This document shows positions 57,730-64,000 of a DNA stretch of 64,000 bases, in pieces. The stretch spans positions 186,001 to 250,000 of the forward strand of contig NW_026251746.1 in assembly GCF_025024155.1 (NCBI RefSeq), written 5' to 3'. This DNA is from Gamsiella multidivaricata (Eukaryota > Mortierellomycota > Mortierellomycetes > Mortierellales > Mortierellaceae). Under the pieces are notes generated by a model. It worked only from the letters and a program-made list of their open reading frames with translations. It did not search any database and was not told the DNA's origin. Made by a program: the position numbers and the translations under genes. Numbering within the stretch: the stretch's first letter is position 1; every line of letters begins with the position of its first letter.

Positions 57730-59491
57730 TTACAAAAAGTAGTCTGGAGGTCCTTCTCTTTGCGGGGTCGATCGCGAGTTCATCGAATTGCGCTCCGAAT
57801 CTCTAAAGATCGTATAACTCTTGTTTAAGTTCGAATCCACCTCCAAAATAGCCGCAACATTGCCACATCTAAAAACATCGGAACAGGAAACGAAAAGGCA
57901 AAAGAAAGCGCACTCATAAGGTCAGTATGAGATTCATCGTTCGAGTGACAATAATGCCAAAATAGAAGCAGAGGAAGAGGAGCAAGATATCTCACCGGTA
58001 GCAGTAATTAGGTGCTGACCAAACAGTTACAACCGTGTCGTCAAACATCAGCTTGTAGCCCTCCATGACCAATTGATGCGCGCGGGCAATCAACTCCAGT
58101 CCATTATTGTGCAAAAACTATACGAGATAAAGAAGGAAAGAACAAATGTGTTAATGAATACCGACATATTCCCAATGAAATCAAAGAAGTGAAAATGTAA
58201 TCGAGAAATTCTTACAGGCTTAGCGACACTCTCGCCAAAGAGGAAACCGGCGCCACGGGGGCTCAATCCCCAGCCTGTGCAGGAGTCCGGATCGGGGTCT
58301 GACCACAGCAAGTCGCACATTGCTCCATTATGGGGGACTTCCTGCATTCTGTCGATCGTCCGGATCTATAATGTAAAGGGAAAGGAGAAAACAGAGGATA
58401 TAAAAAGTCAGCTCCATGTCTCAAAATGAAGTACAGCAGGAGTCCATCCGCATGCGTTCCTGTAGGGCAGGATGTGCATACCTGATCGATGGTGTTGATT
58501 GACGGCGACAGTCCTCCGTGCACACAAAAGATACGGTCGTCGATAATGGCCGATAGACTCAAGTAATCAAAAATTTCGCAGCAGTACCTCCACACGTTCG
58601 CGGAGCCGAACTTTTGGAAGCATTCGTCGTAAAACCCGTAGACCTTGGTGATCTGTCGTGACTCGTGATTGCCACGTATAAGAGTGATCCGATCCGGATA
58701 TCTAACCTGGGGTATAGCGAGAGAAATTGCTGTTTAGTGCGATGCTAAACTGGATTGTCCGCATGCAAGATACAGAATTCCCAGCGATGATTGCTGTCAT
58801 CCTGATGGGACGCGACAACATAAACAGAAAAAGCCCGACGACCCCGTCTCGTGCAACTCAAGTAAGCAGGCATACCTTGAGAGCCAGCAAGAGCAGGAAG
58901 GTCTCTACACTGTGGTGTCCTCTGTCCACAAAATCGCCTAGATATCCAATGTGCGATCGGAAGAAGGGAAAAAAATACGAGTGTCAGCTGAACCCTCGAG
59001 CAACATATACTTCATTGGTAAGGGAACAAAAGAAATAGAAGGCCGCTGATAGCCGTACCCATAAAAAGATAATTGGTTTTTGGACATTCGCCACCAACCT
59101 CAAAAAGCTTTTTGAGGTCATGAAATTGACCGTGGATATCTCCGCAGACCTATTACAATTCATCCCAGAGCGGGGTAAAGATGTGTCAAGCGTTAATGAA
59201 ACAACCCTGATGCCGATAGATCTACTTGAAGAGTATATTCGTTGGATGCTGTGCCATTGGTTGCAAAGTGGCACACGGGGGCGTTAAAGGGAAAAAACGC
59301 GCAGCTTCGACCAAATAAAACACGAGAAGGGATGTAAGAAGACATACAGTGACAGGAGCATCGACCCGCTGGACATTACTCTCCTCAACTAGGATTTCTC
59401 TGGCCTTTAGACATAACTCCTTGACTTCGGCTTCTGTGATGATTTTGCATTGAAGCAGTGTCTGGATCTGGCGATCTAGATCAGATCCCAT
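57730..59491 (-). CDS. PPP4C: PP2A-family Ser/Thr phosphatase catalytic subunit, PP4 (Pph3) type
   Basis: Metal-dependent phosphatase acting in DNA-damage recovery and other signalling; 310 aa against about 307 for PP4. Seven exons: 59348-59491, 59059-59149, 58876-58937, 58482-58706, 58216-58365, 57996-58117, 57730-57868. The N-terminus [14 protein letters not shown] and [15 protein letters not shown] match PP4 best; PPG1 is the closest alternative. Catalytic motifs: [60 protein letters not shown] and [11 protein letters not shown]. The last residues are DYFL, the conserved carboxymethylated tail of PP2A-type enzymes. Confidence 0.95.
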
Positions 59492-60312
59492 AAAGAATGC
59501 CTTGGATGTGTGGAAAGGGAAGGAAGCGGAGGAGAATGTGAGCAATGGTTTCAGGCACAGCAAGGAGCCAAGTCGTCAGAGAGAAGGAGGGGTTGGTGGT
59601 GGTGATGGAGGAAGGAAAGGGGGTGAAAAAGAAACCGTGGATGATTTCAGGTCCAGTCTCTTTTGCCGCCATATTCACTTAGCACCAACCAAAAGGTCCC
59701 TCTCGCATGGCCTCTGACAAACCAGGGTTTGGGGAACAAAAACACTACACCCCTTAAGCAACAGTACGTCATCGTCCAGGCGCGATATGGGAGATACTGG
59801 AGATGATGATGATAGTGACGGTACTGTGGCTCACAACGTCCATCTCGCGCTCCCCAGGACTGGGTCCGCATCTGTGTCAAAGTCTGTGTCAAAGACTATA
59901 TGCCTACACTCAGAAAAACATAAGAGTTGTTCTGTTGTATCAACATATGAAACAAGTTACCAAGAAAGGCAACGGGCAAAGCAAAAGTCCATCGGCTCAG
60001 CCCTTCCATTCTCGGAATGCAACTACAACCACTTTGCATCCCACACTTCCTCTCCCTCTTCTTCTTCCTCTCTTCTTCTTCCTCTTCCCTTTCTTTCTAC
60101 TCTATTATCTTCGCCAGTGCTCTCTTCTCTTTCTGCTACTGCATCCCTCTATTTCCCTCCCTCCCTCTCCTTCCCATCATTCCTCTTGACATTAAAATCT
60201 CAAAAATAATAGCTCTCTCAAACAACCGCTACTGATATTCTACTCCATTTTCTCTCCACTCTTCACTCCCGCCCTCTAAATTATCTCGATCCACCTCCTT
60301 TCTGGAACCAAG
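59492..60312. other. Divergent promoter region (PP4 / alkaline ceramidase)
   Basis: Contains both promoters; the ceramidase side is a strongly CT-rich leader (about 60045-60200). ORFs in this CT tract are compositional artefacts. Confidence 0.6.
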
Positions 60313-62201
60313 ATGATTACCCCAACATCTTACACAAATTCAACCATCAGCAGCCTAGCTCCTCAAGGGTATTGGGGCCATCCCACTGCATCAGGTATGC
60401 GAACGCCTGCGATTGACTCGGAAAGAATGTGTCGACTGCAACTTGCCATGCAATTAGGTGCAACGTCTGAATCGTCCGTGGCTCTGACGCATTTTTTTTT
60501 CTTTTTGGTCTTAGTCGGTAAGACATGCCATGACTGCTACACCCTTTTTTTCAGTGGCCCACGATTGCACGGCAGGATAGTGCTGGAGAGGAGAGGATAT
60601 ACCCACACAAGGAGATGGACCACACGCGACTGATTGGATTGTCATGAGGGAAAAAAACCATATCTACGGTCCAGCACCACTACCTCTCAGCAATGAATGA
60701 CTTGGTCATGGAGAAGGCACACTTCCTTGTTCAATTGTCACGACCCACGACTTACGACCTTCGATAGTGATCACGGGCCATTTGGTCGTCACTTGAAAAA
60801 GAAAACGATAGCAAACAATATTGACAGCGGCAATGGCAATGACAAAGAGCACTTGATATTTGGGCGATCCTTACACATGCGGTAGCATCTATTTTCAAAA
60901 GGACGCAGCGCAGCCGACCAGAAGGACGAATGACCCATCCGCAAACAACAGAAACAACATTGTTGTTTGCCGACAGATCGGGTCCTGAATTATTTATTGC
61001 GCAGACTTTTTTTTTCCTCATTCTCATGTTGATTTCCGAGCATGATAGGAAATGTGAGAGGCGATGTGGACAAGTGTAGGATCAAGCGAATGCATTACTC
61101 TGAGTGCATGGTGCACAGTTGTGTAATGTAAAAAAAAAAAAAGCAATAACAAAAAAAGGAAAAGGAGAACCTGAAAACTAACAGGGCAGCGGAATCTTGC
61201 TCATGTTCATCGTCATTGTCATTATCATTTGCCACGGATCAAAGAAAGCAACCACCGCCAGTTTTTGGACCATCGAAATACCATGGGTCTCCTCTCCACA
61301 GGCACAATAACGAAAAGGGGGGGATCAATGGATCACTCGTCCCTCTTTTTTTTTTCATTTACTTGACCTCATAGTCATAGGTGCTGCGCCGAACTCTAAC
61401 CTTAAAACCCTTTTTTTAACCCCCTGAACCATTGGGCTAGACTGGTGCGAGACCAACTACGCGAAATCGCATTACGTCGCCGAGTACTTCAACTCGCTCT
61501 CGTCCTTCTCCATGATCCTCGTGGGTCTCGCCGGCATGGCTCTCCACGCCTCCTTCGAGAAGCGCTTCATTCTCACCTTCGGATCCATTGTCATCGTCGG
61601 CATCGGCTCCATCGCCTTCCACGGAACCTTACTCTTCCCCCTCCAGATGCTCGACGAAGTCCCCATGGTCTACTGCGTCCTTACCGTCGCTTACTGTTGT
61701 GTCGAAAACAAGCCCTACCGCCGCTACGGCGCCTGGTTTCCCATTGGCCTCACATCCTATGGACTCTTGACAACCGTGATCATGCTCTATGCGGGACCTG
61801 AAAATCATCTCCTCGAATTCATTGTTTTTCAGTCCTCATTCATGTTTATGACTCTGGTCGTCCTGTCACATATTATGAAGATCTATGCTCACCAACAGGA
61901 CCAGTCTATTAAGCGACTCTGGCTCCTGTCGGGACTCATTGGTGCCATCGCTTATGGATACTGGAATATCGATTTCCGGATGTGTGGTGCCATGGAAAAC
62001 CTGCCCCTCGGACTCGCGAACCCACAGTTCCACGCGTGGTGGCATGTAGGCGCCTCGATGAGCGTGTATCTAGTCTGTTTGTTGATCTGCTATGACAGGG
62101 CCGAGAACTTGGATCGTAAGCCAAAGATCGAGTGGGTCGGCGGCATTTTGCCTCACGTCGTTGTCGAGAAGTCGTTGGCAAGCAAGGCAAAGTTCAATTA
62201 G
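60313..62201 (+). CDS. Alkaline ceramidase (Ypc1/Ydc1/ACER3 family)
   Basis: Multi-pass ER/Golgi membrane hydrolase cleaving ceramide or dihydroceramide to sphingoid base and fatty acid (CREST superfamily); 280 aa. Exons 60313-60394 and 61441-62201. Conserved N-terminal QGYWGHPTAS joins DWCETNY across the intron. Metal-site motifs: the Asp-Trp-Cys start, FHGTLLFPLQMLDEVPM (His) and NPQFHAWWHVGASMSVYL (two His spaced HxxxH). About seven hydrophobic helices are visible. The intron (60395-61440) is 1046 bp, about ten times the local norm; no extra conserved exon seems to be missing, since both flanks match the family directly. Confidence 0.94.
60395..61440 (+). other. 1046-bp intron of the ceramidase gene
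   Basis: Begins gtatgcg and ends gggctag. It contains short poly-A and poly-T runs and no convincing ORF, tRNA or snoRNA box pair. Confidence 0.6.
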
Positions 62202-62333
62202 AGGCACTACTAGCGGACCAGTTGATGCATGTGCAGCAATATCCATGACCTGTAGGATAGGTTCTTTCCATAAGCACACACAGCGAATTCATTTTTGAGA
62301 GTATTGGCATGTCAAATCACTTAGTGTGCTTAC

Positions 62334-62352
62334 AAAAAAAAAAAAAAAAAAA
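62334..62352. repeat. A19 homopolymer between convergent genes
   Basis: Uninterrupted A-run in the 3' flank shared by the ceramidase and the gene to its right. Confidence 0.95.
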
Positions 62353-62398
62353 CGCCATCTAGTCAGATCTATCGTTCATTATATTTTACAATTACAGA

Positions 62399-64000
62399 TT
62401 ACTCTTGAAGTCGTTGAACAGTGGCGACAGTTGTAACAGATGTAGTAGATGTGGTAATGATCGTGGACTCAACGGTGCTATTGGCTGAAGGTGAGGCTGC
62501 TGATGTAGAAGGCGATTGCGAAGCCGCCGACGCCACCACAGTCGACGACGATGTCACTGTTGTGGCGATTTCTGTTCCAGAAGCACTACTGCGCTGATGG
62601 TGGCTTACTTCTCGGCTGTTGCTCGACCGACTGCTCGACTTGCTGCCATTACTCCTCTGATGCCGCTCGTGTCGCTCATGTCGTTCAAGTCTTTCATAGT
62701 GATTTCCCGAGGGTTTCGATCCCGTCGTTGCGACCGTGGACATGGTCGAAGTCTCTTCACCAGTCTGATCCCGCTCGATCTCCTTGTCCAGTTCCTCCAG
62801 CTGTCCCAGAACAAGACCCACGAGATGATCTTGTCGCTCGACATCCCAACTAGCACGTTCGAGTTCGAACCGACTCTTACGTCGAGCCTCCATTAGCCGA
62901 TCCTCCTCTGCCCTCAGCCTCTTCTGCTCTTCGCGGTATCTCTGCACCTCTTGCTCAAGCTCGGGTGCCCAAGATAGCTTCGTAACATCGACCACCGCAT
63001 TCATGATTTGCTGTTGCTGTTGCTGCAGTAGCTGTTGTGGCGTCAGTTGAGTCGAAGACCCCTGGGTAGACCCCCCTCCAGCTCCAACGGGCCCATTCTG
63101 GCTGCTGTACATGGTCGATGCTGATGATGGTAGTGATGGTCCTGAAGACGACTTGTACGGACTTCCATTGTAACTGCCACTGTTCGCCATGTTGGATAAA
63201 GAGTGAGCGCCCGCAAGATTGGATGACGATGATGACGATGGAAGAGGTGGTCCAGAAGAATGTCTGCCCTGATACGGTCCAGTAACTCCTCTCGAAGGTT
63301 CCCGTTCCCGTTCCCGTTCTCGTTCTCGCTCCCGGTCTCGGTCTCGTTCGCGTTCACGGTCGCGGTCTCGCTCCCTTTCTCGTTCCCGTTCTCGTTCCCG
63401 TTCTCGTTCCCGCTCACGTTCCCTATCTCTGTCCCTCCCCCGATAGTCCAGGTCGTACTCAGGAATCTGGCCGGGCTCTGGTCCAGGCGAGAAGCTTGCT
63501 CTCTTTGGTGCAGTCGATGGCGTTGAGCGCTCGACTGCCGGTAGTGGAGGTCCAGATTTGCGTGCAACCTCTGCAGATGGGGATGCTACCCTGGATGTAG
63601 AAGTTACTGGTCGACTAGAGACTGAAGAAGAGGCTGGAGGTGGGGGCAGTTGATGTGGCACAGGCCTCCGCGCAGGTGGAGGAGGGGGGTGAGCGTGCGG
63701 AAGACGAAGTTGGTTATGTGGCGATGGTGACTGATAGGACGACGATGATGGGGAGCCATAGTGCGATGAAGGGATCCGGCCGGGTGGACCGCCATGTCCC
63801 AAGTGTCCAGGAGAACCGCCACTAACATGCCTGGACCTTGGTGGTGGTGGGGATGGTCGGTATGGGTGGTAAGACTCGCTTCCTCTGGAATAATAATCTC
63901 GTTCACTGCGGTAGTATGGATGGTGATCTCTGGAGGAGTAGTAGGACGATGGTATATGAGGCGGGGATCGATGTGAGCTGCTGCCGCGGTAGTGGCCATC
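62399..64000 (-). CDS. Low-complexity protein with RE/RD run and coiled coil, 5' end beyond window
   Basis: One frame stays open from the right edge to the stop at 62399 (over 530 codons); no in-frame start is needed inside the window. Order: Tyr/Ser/Arg/Pro-rich region (about 63500-64000), an alternating Arg-Asp/Arg-Glu run (63290-63430), Ser/Gly-rich linker, a poly-Gln stretch, then a charged helix likely to form a coiled coil (WAPELEQEVQRYREEQKRLR, continuing to ELDKEIERDQTG), and a Ser/Thr-rich tail. RE/RD repeats are common in nuclear RNA-processing and chromatin proteins, so a nuclear role is a reasonable guess, but no family is recognised. The frame 63604-63999 is an overlapping shadow. 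Confidence 0.7.
   Translation of the reverse strand, partial: DGHYRGSSSHRSPPHIPSSYYSSRDHHPYYRSERDYYSRGSESYHPYRPSPPPPRSRHVSGGSPGHLGHGGPPGRIPSSHYGSPSSSSYQSPSPHNQLRLPHAHPPPPPARRPVPHQLPPPPASSSVSSRPVTSTSRVASPSAEVARKSGPPLPAVERSTPSTAPKRASFSPGPEPGQIPEYDLDYRGRDRDRERERERERERERERERERDRDRERERDRDREREREREREREPSRGVTGPYQGRHSSGPPLPSSSSSSNLAGAHSLSNMANSGSYNGSPYKSSSGPSLPSSASTMYSSQNGPVGAGGGSTQGSSTQLTPQQLLQQQQQQIMNAVVDVTKLSWAPELEQEVQRYREEQKRLRAEEDRLMEARRKSRFELERASWDVERQDHLVGLVLGQLEELDKEIERDQTGEETSTMSTVATTGSKPSGNHYERLERHERHERHQRSNGSKSSSRSSNSREVSHHQRSSASGTEIATTVTSSSTVVASAASQSPSTSAASPSANSTVESTIITTSTTSVTTVATVQRLQE
63290..63430 (-). repeat. Degenerate hexamer repeat encoding Arg-Glu/Arg-Asp
   Basis: Repeated cgttcc/cgttct/cggtct-type hexamers on the plus strand, read as alternating Arg and acidic codons on the minus strand. 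Confidence 0.9.

Noticed and set aside
60017..60235. ORFs in the CT-rich leader of the ceramidase gene
   Set aside because: Poly-Ser/Leu/Phe products of a pyrimidine tract in several frames; no coding evidence.
63604..63999. 131-codon minus-strand frame at the right edge
   Set aside because: It overlaps the longer open frame that continues to the stop at 62399 and has the same low-complexity origin.

Overview
The window is nuclear DNA of a filamentous fungus. Genes carry many short introns (mostly 80-160 bp, GT-AG with a few GC-AG) and there are no bacterial-style operons. The gene set (two kexins, two chitin deacetylases, a copper-fist regulator, fungal LysM and ceramidase families, plus XPO6 and SFSWAP, which are better known from animals) suggests an early-diverging fungus such as Mucoromycota/Mortierellales. 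That placement is inference. All exon models were built by hand from ORFs, splice consensus and family knowledge.

Layout. 1-7.6 kb: two tandem kexin-type proprotein convertases on the minus strand, the first cut by the window edge. 8.3-13.8 kb: a 13-exon full-size ABCG-type transporter (minus), divergent from an SFSWAP-like splicing regulator (plus, 14.6-16.7 kb). 17.4-18.5 kb: a decayed minus-strand gene with two nonsense codons. 20.2-31.2 kb, plus strand: an intronless Ser/Pro-rich orphan, an M1 aminopeptidase with a 24-bp coding minisatellite, and exportin-6. 31.5-33.6 kb: an AT-rich, gene-free stretch with poly(A)-tailed retroposon insertions flanked by target-site duplications, a tRNA-Asp(GUC) and an inverted-repeat element. 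33.8-39.3 kb: a cell-wall group of two chitin deacetylases and a small GPI-type protein, with a hAT-like MITE between them. 41.2-44.2 kb: a copper-fist transcription factor. 48-49.6 kb: Ran GTPase. 50-54.3 kb: a very large disordered protein with one LysM. 54.9-56.4 kb: malate dehydrogenase ending in a peroxisomal-type AKL. 57.7-59.5 kb: PP4-type phosphatase catalytic subunit. 60.3-62.2 kb: alkaline ceramidase. 62.4 kb to the right edge: a low-complexity protein with an RE/RD run and a coiled coil.

Links between genes. Both chitin deacetylases have a Lys-Arg site just after the signal peptide, matching kexin specificity, so the kexins here may process them. Ran and exportin-6 belong to the same nuclear export machinery. 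No single new multi-gene system is evident. The most unusual structures are the nested retroposons beside the tRNA gene, the MITE with a perfect 8-bp duplication, the decayed gene at 17-18.5 kb, the repeat inserted in the aminopeptidase, and the divergent sorting tails of the tandem kexins.
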